The notes beneath the pieces were generated by a model, which was given only the letters and a program-made list of their open reading frames with translations, was not told the DNA's origin and did no database searches. Shown one piece after another: positions 48,861-56,832 of a stretch of DNA of 56,832 bases. Position numbers and translations under genes: made by a program. The first letter of the stretch is position 1, and every line of letters starts with the position of its first letter. The stretch lies in NCBI RefSeq assembly GCF_900101115.1, contig NZ_FNFU01000018.1:1-56832 (forward strand), read 5' to 3'. This stretch comes from Cryobacterium psychrotolerans. Its GTDB lineage: Bacteria; Actinomycetota; Actinomycetes; Actinomycetales; Microbacteriaceae.

Positions 48861-50363
48861 ATGACCCACACCGAAACGGTCGCTGCCACCGAAGGCATCA
48901 CCCTCAAGCGAGATTTCAATCTCTTCTCATCCTTTGCGTTCGGTTTCGCCTTCATTTCGCCGATCGTCGCGCTGTATGGGATCTTCGGCGTCGCGCTGTC
49001 CATCGCCGGCCCGTCCTTCTGGTGGGGTTTCCTCATCGTCTTCGGCGGTCAGCTCCTGGTCGCCCTCGTCTTCGCGATGCTGGTCTCTCGCTGGCCCATC
49101 GAGGGGTCGATCTACCAGTGGTCGGCTCGCCTCGGGGGCAAGGCATTCGGCTGGTTTGCCGGCTGGGCGTACATGTGGACCCTGCTCATCGCGATGGCAA
49201 CCGTCGCCATCGCGGCGGCGGGCTTCATCGCCAACGTCATTGGGATCGAGAACCCCACCGGAGTAGACAAGGCATGGATTGCGCTCGTGGTCCTGGTGCT
49301 CGGAACGGCCGTGAACCTGGCCGGACGAATGGTGTTGAAGGTCTTCATGATCGGCAGCATCGTGGCTGAAATCGTCGGCTCGCTCGGCCTCGGCACCTGG
49401 CTCCTGTTCTTCCACCAGCACAACTCCATCAGCGTGCTGTTCGATGGGAGTGCGGGCCTCGCACCGGGCACGGACTACCTGTCCCTCAGCGGTCCATTCC
49501 TGCTCGCAATGGTGTTCATCGGCTTCTCCTTCGTCGGGTTCGAGAGCGCCGGCGCGATTGCCGAAGAAGTCAATGAGCCGCGCAAGAACCTCCCCAAGGC
49601 GATCCTTTTCGCACTCATCTTCATCGCGGTGGTCGTCATGTACACGAGCCTCGCCCTCATCCTCGCCGTCCCGGACCTTGACGCCGTGCGCAGCGGCAGC
49701 GTCGCGGACCCGGTGAACTTCACTCTGACCTCGCAGCTCGGCAGCCAGATCGCCAAGCCGGTTGAGATCCTCTTCGTCATCGGCTTCCTGGCCAGCTTCC
49801 TGGCCCTGCAAACCTCGGCCTCACGAATGATCTGGTCCTTCGCGAGGGATGGCGCACTGCCGGCCTCGAAGATGCTGTCCCGGCTGAGTCGGAAACAGCG
49901 CCAGCCCGTGGGCCCCTTGCTGATCACGATGGTCGTCGGCGGCGCCTTGTTCCTCCTGAGCGACGTGGCTGAGAACGTCTACACGCTGATGCTGAACTTC
50001 ACCTCCGGCGGATTCTTCCTCTCATTCTTGTTCCCGCTCGTCGGATTCGTTGTTGTGAATCTGCGTGGACGCTGGCGTGCCGGCCCGTTCACCCTCGGCA
50101 AGGCAACGCTCCCGCTCGCCGTTGTCGCGCTGATCTGGGCTACCTTCGAGTTCCTCAATATCGCCTGGCCGCGGCCCGTGTACGAAGAGTCCTTCCTCGA
50201 CTGGTCGATCTGGATCGCCGTAGCCGTGCTGAGCATCGTTGGAACGGTGATCTACCTGTCCGTGCACAAGCGCATTCCCGTTGTCACCGGACTGGAGTAC
50301 CGGATGCCCGAAGAGCTCCTGCCTCCGGAGAACCTCTCGGAAAAGGAACCGCAATTCTCATGA
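48861..50363 (+). CDS. APC-family amino acid/amine permease
   Basis: ATG 48861 after GAAGGAGA; 500 residues, twelve predicted helices. Landmarks: RDFNLFSSFAFGFAFISPIV, SRWPIEGSIYQWSARLGGKA (consensus Gly/Ser loop), MVFIGFSFVGFESAGAIAEE and VNEPRKNLPKAILFALIFIA. It is a proton- or exchange-coupled importer. First gene of a seven-gene catabolic run, so it should import the compound degraded by the ureohydrolase/aminotransferase pathway. Its stop overlaps the next start. Confidence 0.9.
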   Translation: MTHTETVAATEGITLKRDFNLFSSFAFGFAFISPIVALYGIFGVALSIAGPSFWWGFLIVFGGQLLVALVFAMLVSRWPIEGSIYQWSARLGGKAFGWFAGWAYMWTLLIAMATVAIAAAGFIANVIGIENPTGVDKAWIALVVLVLGTAVNLAGRMVLKVFMIGSIVAEIVGSLGLGTWLLFFHQHNSISVLFDGSAGLAPGTDYLSLSGPFLLAMVFIGFSFVGFESAGAIAEEVNEPRKNLPKAILFALIFIAVVVMYTSLALILAVPDLDAVRSGSVADPVNFTLTSQLGSQIAKPVEILFVIGFLASFLALQTSASRMIWSFARDGALPASKMLSRLSRKQRQPVGPLLITMVVGGALFLLSDVAENVYTLMLNFTSGGFFLSFLFPLVGFVVVNLRGRWRAGPFTLGKATLPLAVVALIWATFEFLNIAWPRPVYEESFLDWSIWIAVAVLSIVGTVIYLSVHKRIPVVTGLEYRMPEELLPPENLSEKEPQFS

Positions 50364-51070
50364 GCCATGACCCGGCGGCACTCAAGGTGGCCATCGTGAC
50401 GGGCACCGCCAGCGGAATCGGGGCGGCTGCCGCCGCGGAGCTCGAGTCCCGCGGCTGGACCGTCGCCGGGTTCGACCTGAGACCTTCGCCGCAGTGTTCC
50501 TTCGACGCGTGCGTCGACATGGCCAACCCGGAGGAGGTCAGGGCCGCGGTCGCCCGTGTCGTGCAGGAAGTCGGGCCGGTTTCGGCCGCGGTTTCGGCCG
50601 CCGGCTACTACGAAATGCTGCCCGTGTCCGAGATCACGCTCGACCACTGGCGCCGGATGCTCTCGGTGCATGTCGGCGGATTCGTCAACCTGAGTCGCGC
50701 GGTGATGCCGGGAATGACAACGGCCGGCGGCGGGTCGATTGTGGCCATCACGAGCGAACTGGCCATCGGCGGCGGGTCGCATGACGCGCACTACGCGGCG
50801 GCCAAAGGCGCCTTGCTCGGCCTCGTGCGCAGCCTCGCCGCGGAGTCCGCACCCAGCGGAATCCGGGTCAATGCCGTCGCGCCGGGCCCAACCGACACGC
50901 CCTTGCTCGCGGCCGACTCGCCGTGGCGCGCCCCGGAATACCTCTCCACTCTTCCCCTGGGCAGGCTGACCTCGCCGGAGGAAGTCGCGATCTGCATCGC
51001 ATTCCTTCTCGACGAGGGCACATTCTGTGTCGGGGAAACCCTCAACCCCAATGCCGGAGCGGTGATCTGA
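50360..51070 (+). CDS. Short-chain dehydrogenase/reductase (SDR 1)
   Basis: ATG 50360 overlaps the permease stop; 236 residues. Cofactor motif VAIVTGTASGIGAAAAAELE; active-site Ser in GSIVAITSELAIGGG and Tyr-Lys in HDAHYAAAKGALLGLVRSLA; GIRVNAVAPGPTDTPLL and a C-terminus GETLNPNAGAVI. NAD(P)-dependent oxidation of a hydroxyl or reduction of a ketone. Substrate unknown; part of the PucR-adjacent operon. Confidence 0.88.
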   Translation: MSHDPAALKVAIVTGTASGIGAAAAAELESRGWTVAGFDLRPSPQCSFDACVDMANPEEVRAAVARVVQEVGPVSAAVSAAGYYEMLPVSEITLDHWRRMLSVHVGGFVNLSRAVMPGMTTAGGGSIVAITSELAIGGGSHDAHYAAAKGALLGLVRSLAAESAPSGIRVNAVAPGPTDTPLLAADSPWRAPEYLSTLPLGRLTSPEEVAICIAFLLDEGTFCVGETLNPNAGAVI

Positions 51071-51855
51071 TGCCCGAGAATCCAGGCCATTCTTACCCCG
51101 ATCTCGAAGGCAAGGTCGTTCTCGTCACCGGCGCTGCGCAGGGCATGGGAGCGGCGCACGCCCGCCGGCTTTCCGCCTCGGGCGCCACCGTGGCGGTGAA
51201 CGACCGCGAGGCTTCGGCCGAACTCGCAGCCCTCGCCGCCGAGCTGTCAGGACTGGCCGTACCCGGGGACGTGTCGGACCCGGATCAGGTGCGCGCGCTG
51301 GTGCAGCGGGTCGAACAGGAACTTGGCCCGGTGGACGTTTTGGTCGCCAACCACGCCTTCATGACCATGGGGCCGTTCCTGGACGCGGACCCCGAGGACT
51401 GGTGGAAAGTCATCGACACCAACCTCGGCGGCACGTTCCACCTCGTCCAGGCTGTGCTGCCGGGGATGCGACGTCGCGGAGCCGGACGCATCGTGGTGAT
51501 CTCCAGCGAGTGGGGTGTCACGGGGTGGCCGGACGCGACGGCCTACTCGGCCTCGAAGGCCGGCCTGATCTCGCTGGTCAAGACGCTGGGCCGCGAACTG
51601 GCCCCCGAGGGCATCATCGTCAACGCGGTCGCACCCGGAGTGACGGACACCCCTCAGCTCGAGGTCGATGCCGGAAGCGCCGGGATCTCCCTGGACGAGA
51701 TGCGGGCCGTCTATGCCGGCAGCATCCCCCTGGGCCGGATCGGCACGTCGCCCGAAATCGCGGCGGCGGTCGCGTTACTGTGCGATTTCCGACTCTCCGC
51801 GATCATCGGCCAGGTGGTGCAGGTCAACGGCGGCTCCACGAGAGGGCGGGCGTGA
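51070..51855 (+). CDS. Short-chain dehydrogenase/reductase (SDR 2)
   Basis: ATG 51070 overlaps the SDR 1 stop; 261 residues. [40 protein letters not shown] (NxA in NHA form), [39 protein letters not shown] and [13 protein letters not shown]. It resembles SDR 1 in fold but not closely in sequence, so the pair probably acts on successive or stereoisomeric intermediates rather than being a fresh duplication. Confidence 0.88.
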   Translation: MPENPGHSYPDLEGKVVLVTGAAQGMGAAHARRLSASGATVAVNDREASAELAALAAELSGLAVPGDVSDPDQVRALVQRVEQELGPVDVLVANHAFMTMGPFLDADPEDWWKVIDTNLGGTFHLVQAVLPGMRRRGAGRIVVISSEWGVTGWPDATAYSASKAGLISLVKTLGRELAPEGIIVNAVAPGVTDTPQLEVDAGSAGISLDEMRAVYAGSIPLGRIGTSPEIAAAVALLCDFRLSAIIGQVVQVNGGSTRGRA

Positions 51856-51919
51856 GCATGCCCCCGATTCCAGATTCTTCACGCCTCCGGGCGGCACAGC
51901 ACACAGAAGGAAAAACGCC

Positions 51920-52891
51920 ATGAACACTCCCGACATCAGCGCCGGAAGCACGCCGGTGGGCCAGGTCGACGGCCAGAAGTCCCCGCGCTACGCCGGCCTG
52001 ACCACGTTCGCCCGGCTGCCCCGACTCGAGGACGTGCCGGACTATGACGTGGCGGTTGTGGGCATCCCCTTCGACGCGGGGGTCACCTACCGTCCCGGAG
52101 CGCGCTTCGGCCCCTCGGCGATTCGTGAGGCGTCCCGCCTGCTCCGCCCGTACAACCCCGCCCTCGACTCGATGCCCTTCGCAGATGCGCAGGTGGTCGA
52201 TGCGGGCGACATCGCCTGCAACCCCTTCGACATCGTCGAGGCGCTCGGTGAGATCGAGGCGGGGCTCGCCGAGCTGATGGCGGACGGCCGCATCGTCCTG
52301 GCCCTCGGCGGCGACCACACCGTCGCGCTCCCGGCGCTGCGGGCGGCCCACGCCCAGCACGGCCCGGTCGCCCTGGTGCATTTTGACGCACACCTCGACA
52401 CGTGGGACACCTACTTCGGCGCGCCGTACACGCACGGCACCCCCTTCCGCCGCGCGTCGGAGGAAGGGCTGATCCGCAAGGACCGGTCGGCCCATGTCGG
52501 AATCCGCGGATCGCTGTACGACCCGGCGGATCTCACCGATGATGAGAAAATGGGTTTCACCATCGTGCACTGCCGCGACTTCGACCGCATCGGGGTCGAA
52601 GGCATCCTGGAGCGAGTGCTGGAGCGGGTCGGCGACGCTCCCGTGTACATCTCGATCGACATCGATGTGCTGGATCCGGCATTCGCGCCCGCCACCGGCA
52701 CGCCGGAAGCCGGCGGCATGACAAGCCGGGAGCTCCTCGCGGTGCTCAGGGGGTTCCGCCACAACAAGATCGTCGGCGCCGACATTGTCGAGGTGTCCCC
52801 GGCCTACGACCACGCGGCCATCACGGCCGTGGCGGCCGCGAATCTTGCCTATGAGCTGATCACGATCATGTCTGCGCAGCGCCGCGAATGA
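51920..52891 (+). CDS. Ureohydrolase of the agmatinase/guanidinobutyrase group
   Basis: ATG 51920 after AGAAGG; 323 residues. Mn-ligand motifs are complete: [14 protein letters not shown] (His133), [13 protein letters not shown] (Asp156, His158, Asp160) and [20 protein letters not shown] (Asp247, Asp249). [16 protein letters not shown] and [20 protein letters not shown] place it with agmatinase, guanidinobutyrase and guanidinopropionase. It hydrolyses a guanidino group to an amine plus urea. The aminotransferase and dehydrogenase downstream argue for a guanidino acid rather than agmatine. Confidence 0.9.
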   Translation: MNTPDISAGSTPVGQVDGQKSPRYAGLTTFARLPRLEDVPDYDVAVVGIPFDAGVTYRPGARFGPSAIREASRLLRPYNPALDSMPFADAQVVDAGDIACNPFDIVEALGEIEAGLAELMADGRIVLALGGDHTVALPALRAAHAQHGPVALVHFDAHLDTWDTYFGAPYTHGTPFRRASEEGLIRKDRSAHVGIRGSLYDPADLTDDEKMGFTIVHCRDFDRIGVEGILERVLERVGDAPVYISIDIDVLDPAFAPATGTPEAGGMTSRELLAVLRGFRHNKIVGADIVEVSPAYDHAAITAVAAANLAYELITIMSAQRRE

Positions 52892-53754
52892 CTGCCGCAG
52901 GCCCCATCCGATGGCCGGAGGGGAAGCAGTCGGCAGCGGCATTCACCTTCGATGTGGATGCCGAGTCGGCCGTGCTCTGGAACGCACCTGGGAACGCCGA
53001 CCGGATGAGCGTGATGAGCCACCAGGCCTACGGCCCGCTCGTGGGCGTTCCCCGGCTGTTGCGGATGCTCGACCATCATCAGATCCGATCCACGTTCTTC
53101 GTCCCGGGGTACACGGCCCACCGGTATCCGGGAATTGTCAGGGACATCGCCAGGGCCGGCCACGAAATCGCACACCACGGCTACCTGCACGAGCAGCCGA
53201 GCGCCGTCGACCTCGCCGGTCAGATCGACAACCTCGATCGGGGACTGGACGCGCTGGCTGAGGTGGCCGGCGTGCGGCCGGTTGGCTACCGGGCGCCGAT
53301 GTGGGATCTGTCCTGGGAGACCCCGGCGCTGCTGGCCGCGCGTGGATTCCTCTACGACTCGAGCCTGATGGACGCCGATGTTCCCTACGAGCTTGCGATC
53401 ACGCCGGGCTCCGGGGAGTCGATCGTTGAAATCCCCATCCAGTGGGCGCTGGACGACTGGGAGCAGTACTGCTTCCTCCCGGACATCTCGGGCAGCGGCC
53501 TGATCGAGACGCCGGCCAAGGCCCGCGAGCTCTGGACCAGCGAATTCGAGGGGCTCCACGACGAAGGCGGATGCTGGGTGCTCACGAATCATCCCTTCCT
53601 CTCCGGCCGCCCGGGGAGAGCCAGGCAGCTGGGCGAGCTCATGGCCGAGGTCATGGCAACCCCGGGTGTGTGGGTCGCGTCCCTCGAGGAAATCGCGCAG
53701 CACACCCGCAGCCTCGGGCTCGCACCACGGTCAATCGTCCGGCCGGAACTCTGA
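52888..53754 (+). CDS. NodB-homology (polysaccharide deacetylase family) hydrolase, cytosolic
   Basis: ATG 52888 overlaps the ureohydrolase stop; 288 residues, no signal peptide. Metal and catalytic motifs: [15 protein letters not shown] (Asp22, Asp24), [18 protein letters not shown] (His97, His101), [20 protein letters not shown] and [20 protein letters not shown]. This subgroup contains allantoinase PuuE and cyclic-imide hydrolases as well as HpPgdA, so a C-N ring- or amide-opening reaction fits this operon better than sugar deacetylation. Confidence 0.85.
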   Translation: MTAAGPIRWPEGKQSAAAFTFDVDAESAVLWNAPGNADRMSVMSHQAYGPLVGVPRLLRMLDHHQIRSTFFVPGYTAHRYPGIVRDIARAGHEIAHHGYLHEQPSAVDLAGQIDNLDRGLDALAEVAGVRPVGYRAPMWDLSWETPALLAARGFLYDSSLMDADVPYELAITPGSGESIVEIPIQWALDDWEQYCFLPDISGSGLIETPAKARELWTSEFEGLHDEGGCWVLTNHPFLSGRPGRARQLGELMAEVMATPGVWVASLEEIAQHTRSLGLAPRSIVRPEL

Positions 53755-53853
53755 CGCGGAACTGCAACAGCCCCGCATCAAGCCACTCGCACCAAGCCAC
53801 CCGGAACCGCTGCTCCACCGCCCAACCTCACTACAGAAAGACACTCGATAATC

Positions 53854-55236
53854 GTGACTGCCACAACCGTCAATGACACCACGGTCACTGACTCCACCGC
53901 CAATGCCACCGCCGCCAATGCCACCGCAGGGGCGGGGCTTGACCAGCGCACGGTCGAGCTCGATCGTGCCTTCGTTTTCCACTCCTGGTCCGCGCAGGGC
54001 GCCCTCAACCCGCTCGTGATCGCCGGCGGGCTGGGCTCTCGCGTGTGGGACAACGCCGGTCGCAGCTACCTCGACTTCTCGAGCCAGCTGGTGAACGTCA
54101 ACATCGGCCACCAGCATCCGGCCGTCGTCAAGGCGATCATCGACGAGGTCGGGACGCTGGCGACCGTCGCTCCGTCGACAGCCAACCTGGCCAGGGGCGA
54201 GGCAGCCAAGCGCATCGTCGGCCGGGCGCCGGAACGGTTCAACAAGGTCTTCTTCACCAACGGTGGGGCGGATGCGATCGAGAATGCGATCCGGATGGCG
54301 CGGCTGCACACCGGTCGCGACAAGGTGCTCTCGACCTACCGCTCGTACCACGGCAACACCGGTTCGGCCATTGTCGCCACCGGAGACTGGCGCCGCATCC
54401 CGAACGAATTCGCGCGCGGACACGTGCACTTCTTCGGCCCGTATCTCTACCGCAGTGAGTTCTGGGCGACATCGCCGGAGCAGGAATGCGAACGCGCCCT
54501 GCGCCACCTGGAGCGCATGATCCAGAGCGAGGGCCCCACGTCGATTGCGGCCGTGCTGATCGAATCGATCCCGGGCACGGCCGGCGTGCTGGTGCCGCCG
54601 CCCGGGTATCTGGCGGGGGTGCGGGCGCTGTGCGACCGTTACGGCATCCTGCTGATCCTGGACGAGGTCATGGCCGGGTTCGGGCGCACCGGGCGCTGGT
54701 TCGCGTTCGAGGGCTACGACGTCGTTCCTGACCTGATCACCTTCGCCAAGGGCGTCAACTCGGGCTACGTTCCGACCGGCGGCGTTATCATCTCGGATTC
54801 GATCGCGCACACCTTCGATACGAGCGTCTTCCCTGGCGGCCTGACCTACAGCGGTCACCCGCTGGCGATGGCGTCCATCGTGGCCGCGCTCGACGCGATG
54901 GAGGACGAGGGCATCGTGGAGAACGCGGCCCGGATCGGCCGCGATGTGCTGGCGCCGGGGCTTGCCGAGTTGCAGGCGAAGCACCCGGTCATCGGTGAGG
55001 TGCGCGGTGAGGGTGTGTTCTGGGCGCTCGAACTCGTCGCCGACCGGGAGACCCGGGAGCCGCTCAACGGCGCGGTGATGGGGCGGATCAAGGCGGAGCT
55101 GCTCGGCCGGGGCCTGCTGCCGTTCCTCGCGGACAACCGCATCCACGTCGTGCCGCCTTGCGTGGTGACCGATGACGAGGTCGCCGAGGCCCTGGCCGTC
55201 TACGACGAGGTGCTCGGCCTCGACCTGCTCAACTGA
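53854..55236 (+). CDS. Class III (omega) aminotransferase, PLP-dependent
   Basis: GTG 53854; 460 residues. The first 30 are a Thr/Ala-rich low-complexity leader. Then DRAFVFHSWSAQGALNPLVI, DNAGRSYLDFSSQLVNVNIG, FFTNGGADAIENAIRMARLH, LLILDEVMAGFGRTGRWFAF and the PLP lysine in DLITFAKGVNSGYVPTGG. Family members use beta-alanine, GABA, taurine or diamines. Feeding into the semialdehyde dehydrogenase encoded next, it most likely makes malonate or succinate semialdehyde. A 99-bp gap separates it from the hydrolase. Confidence 0.9.
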   Translation: MTATTVNDTTVTDSTANATAANATAGAGLDQRTVELDRAFVFHSWSAQGALNPLVIAGGLGSRVWDNAGRSYLDFSSQLVNVNIGHQHPAVVKAIIDEVGTLATVAPSTANLARGEAAKRIVGRAPERFNKVFFTNGGADAIENAIRMARLHTGRDKVLSTYRSYHGNTGSAIVATGDWRRIPNEFARGHVHFFGPYLYRSEFWATSPEQECERALRHLERMIQSEGPTSIAAVLIESIPGTAGVLVPPPGYLAGVRALCDRYGILLILDEVMAGFGRTGRWFAFEGYDVVPDLITFAKGVNSGYVPTGGVIISDSIAHTFDTSVFPGGLTYSGHPLAMASIVAALDAMEDEGIVENAARIGRDVLAPGLAELQAKHPVIGEVRGEGVFWALELVADRETREPLNGAVMGRIKAELLGRGLLPFLADNRIHVVPPCVVTDDEVAEALAVYDEVLGLDLLN

Positions 55237-55241
55237 TCGGT

Positions 55242-55281
55242 GGTCGAGCTTGTCGAGACCCTGATCTCGACAAGCTCGATC
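55242..55281. repeat. Inverted repeat GGTCGAGCTTGTCGAGA, dispersed actinobacterial type
   Basis: GGTCGAGCTTGTCGAGA (55242-55258) and TCTCGACAAGCTCGATC (55265-55281) form a 16-of-17 match stem with a CCCTGA loop, between the aminotransferase and dehydrogenase genes. The same unit is a common intergenic repeat in Microbacteriaceae and relatives. It could attenuate transcription or stabilise the upstream message. Confidence 0.65.
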
Positions 55282-55322
55282 ACCGCGACACCCGCAAACC
55301 ACAACACCGACAGAATCGACAG

Positions 55323-56828
55323 ATGACAATGAACGCTATTCCCACAATCAGCCACTGGATCGACGGGGCCGCCGCCGCCGGCACCTCGACCCGCACCGCG
55401 CCGGTGTTCAACCCGGCCACGGGCCAGGTCGCCAAAAACGTGAGCCTGGCCAGCACGGCCGACGTCGACGTCGCGATTGCGTCGGCCCTGGCCGCTTTCC
55501 CGGCCTGGCGTGACACCTCGCAGGCCAAGCGCCAGAGCATCATGTTCAATTTCCGTGAGCTGCTCAACGCCCGGAAGGGCGAGCTGGCCGACATCCTCAC
55601 CGCCGAGCACGGCAAGGTGAGCGCGGATGCGCTCGGCGAGATCACGAGGGGCCTGGAGGTTGTCGAGTTCGCGCTCGGGATGCCGCACCTGATGAAGGGC
55701 GACTACTCGGAGAACGTGTCGACGGGTGTTGACGTGTACACGCTCAAGCAGGCCCTCGGTGTGGTGGGCATCATCAGCCCGTTCAATTTCCCGGCGATGG
55801 TGCCGCTGTGGTACTTCCCGATCGCGATCGCGGCCGGGAACACGGTCGTGCTCAAGCCCAGCGAGAAGGACCCGTCGGCGTCGAACTGGATGGCCGCCCT
55901 GTTCACCGAGGCGGGCCTGCCCGACGGTGTTTTGAACGTCGTGCACGGCGACAAGGAGGCCGTCGACGCTCTGCTGGTGAACCCCGCCGTGCAGGCGATT
56001 TCGTTCGTCGGGTCGACCCCGATCGCGAAGTACATCTACGAGACCGCGGCGCTCCACGGCAAGCGGGTGCAGGCCCTCGGCGGGGCGAAGAACCACATGC
56101 TGGTGCTGCCGGACGCGGACCTGGACCTCGCCGCGGACGCGGCGGTCAACGCCGGGTTCGGCTCGGCCGGTGAGCGGTGCATGGCGATCAGCGTGATCGT
56201 GGCCGTCGAGCCCGTCGCGGACGAGCTGATCGCGAAGATCACCGAGCGGATGAAGGGCCTCAAGGTCGGCGACGGCATGCGCGGCTGCGACATGGGCCCG
56301 CTGATCACGAAGGTGCACCGCGACAAGGTCGCCTCGTACATCGACGTTGCGGCCGCGGACGGGGCCGAGGTCGTCGTCGACGGTCGCGGCATCGAGGTCG
56401 ATGGGGACGCATCCGGTTTCTGGCTCGGCCCGACCCTGTTCGACAAGGTCGGTACCGACTCGGCCGTGTACCAGGATGAGATCTTCGGCCCGGTGCTCTC
56501 GGTGGTCCGCGTCGCCACGTACACCGAGGGCCTCGACCTGATCAACAGCAGCCAGTACGGCAACGGCACGGCGATCTTCACCAACGACGGCGGGGCGGCC
56601 CGCCGTTTCCAGAACGAGGTGCAGGCCGGGATGGTGGGCATCAACGTGCCGATCCCGGTGCCGGTGGCGTACCACTCCTTCGGTGGCTGGAAGAACTCGC
56701 TCTTCGGTGACGCGAAGGCCTATGGCCCTGCCGGGGTCGCTTTTTACACCCGGGAGAAGGCCGTGACCAGCCGCTGGCTCGACCCGAGCCACGGCGGCAT
56801 CAACCTGGGCTTCCCCCAGAACGACTAG
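55323..56828 (+). CDS. mmsA: CoA-acylating methylmalonate/malonate-semialdehyde dehydrogenase
   Basis: ATG 55323 (ATG 55329 possible); 501 residues, complete. Motifs: GVVGIISPFNFPAMVPLWYF, GNTVVLKPSEKDPSASNWMA, FVGSTPIAKYIYETAALHGK and the catalytic Cys at about 286 in FGSAGERCMAISVIVAVEPV. The FNFPAMVPLW block is diagnostic for the MmsA/IolA type that makes propionyl- or acetyl-CoA with loss of CO2. It is the last step of the run: a beta-amino acid transaminated by the gene before would give malonate or methylmalonate semialdehyde. Confidence 0.92.
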   Translation: MTMNAIPTISHWIDGAAAAGTSTRTAPVFNPATGQVAKNVSLASTADVDVAIASALAAFPAWRDTSQAKRQSIMFNFRELLNARKGELADILTAEHGKVSADALGEITRGLEVVEFALGMPHLMKGDYSENVSTGVDVYTLKQALGVVGIISPFNFPAMVPLWYFPIAIAAGNTVVLKPSEKDPSASNWMAALFTEAGLPDGVLNVVHGDKEAVDALLVNPAVQAISFVGSTPIAKYIYETAALHGKRVQALGGAKNHMLVLPDADLDLAADAAVNAGFGSAGERCMAISVIVAVEPVADELIAKITERMKGLKVGDGMRGCDMGPLITKVHRDKVASYIDVAAADGAEVVVDGRGIEVDGDASGFWLGPTLFDKVGTDSAVYQDEIFGPVLSVVRVATYTEGLDLINSSQYGNGTAIFTNDGGAARRFQNEVQAGMVGINVPIPVPVAYHSFGGWKNSLFGDAKAYGPAGVAFYTREKAVTSRWLDPSHGGINLGFPQND

Positions 56829-56832
56829 CGGA

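Overview
This 56.8 kb window is high-GC actinobacterial DNA. Several features point to Microbacteriaceae (a Cryobacterium/Leifsonia-like organism): the codon style, frequent GTG/TTG starts, many 4-bp stop/start overlaps, and the gene families present (PadR, PucR, Asp23 paralogues, F420-type reductase, ArfB, the GGTCGAGCTTGTCGAG repeat). The genus is a guess. No rRNA, tRNA or CRISPR array was seen.

Layout. (1) 1-334: the 5' end of an IS5-type transposase gene and one IS terminus. (2) 371-2459: a frameshifted aldo/keto reductase and an adenine-deaminase-type enzyme. (3) 2587-5909: an envelope-stress cluster with two Asp23 proteins, a small membrane protein and two membrane anchors, divergent from a membrane protein. 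(4) 6018-13533: a decaying stretch. It holds an oxidoreductase start fused to a headless GH16 glucanase, an internally deleted Mut7-C nuclease, a TPR/adenylate cyclase with two frameshifts, an alpha/beta hydrolase with a nonsense codon and an alcohol dehydrogenase tail. Intact PadR, UbiB-like kinase and iron-permease-like genes lie among them. (5) 13570-22440: ArfB, a toxin-antitoxin pair, a flavin monooxygenase, a squalene-cyclase-like protein, an F420/Ddn-type protein, a zinc-ribbon protein, a CDF transporter remnant, the divergent lysG/lysE pair and an arsR-SRPBCC pair.

(6) 22450-30416 is an arsenic island. On the minus strand lie a flavoprotein monooxygenase, an ArsR-ArsC fusion, two arsenate reductases, thioredoxin reductase, ArsD and ArsA. 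On the plus strand lie ArsR and an aquaporin. Three copies of one 16-bp palindrome mark ArsR-controlled promoters, and a fourth, different palindrome precedes arsC. No ArsB or Acr3 pump is encoded, although ArsA and ArsD normally serve one, so the aquaporin is the only visible arsenite exit. (7) 30520-31128 is a DUF4395 membrane protein behind a CsoR/CstR-type operator.

(8) 31190-36834 is a Wadjet/MksBEF-type plasmid-defence locus with jetA, jetB and jetC intact. The nuclease gene jetD is missing. A GTG overlapping the jetC stop opens only 12 codons and then runs into IS-like inverted and direct repeats. (9) 36886-39920: a Nudix/histidine-phosphatase protein whose phosphatase domain lacks its catalytic histidine, and an ABC exporter. 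(10) 40156-46642: a ROK regulator, a BadF-type sugar kinase, a binding-protein sugar importer without its own ATPase, and a SIS-domain enzyme, together suggesting amino-sugar uptake. (11) 46675-56828: a YgjV-like membrane protein, then a PucR regulator divergent from a catabolic operon of permease, two SDRs, ureohydrolase, NodB-family hydrolase, class III aminotransferase and CoA-acylating semialdehyde dehydrogenase. The order reads as uptake and breakdown of a guanidino acid or related cyclic amide to an acyl-CoA.
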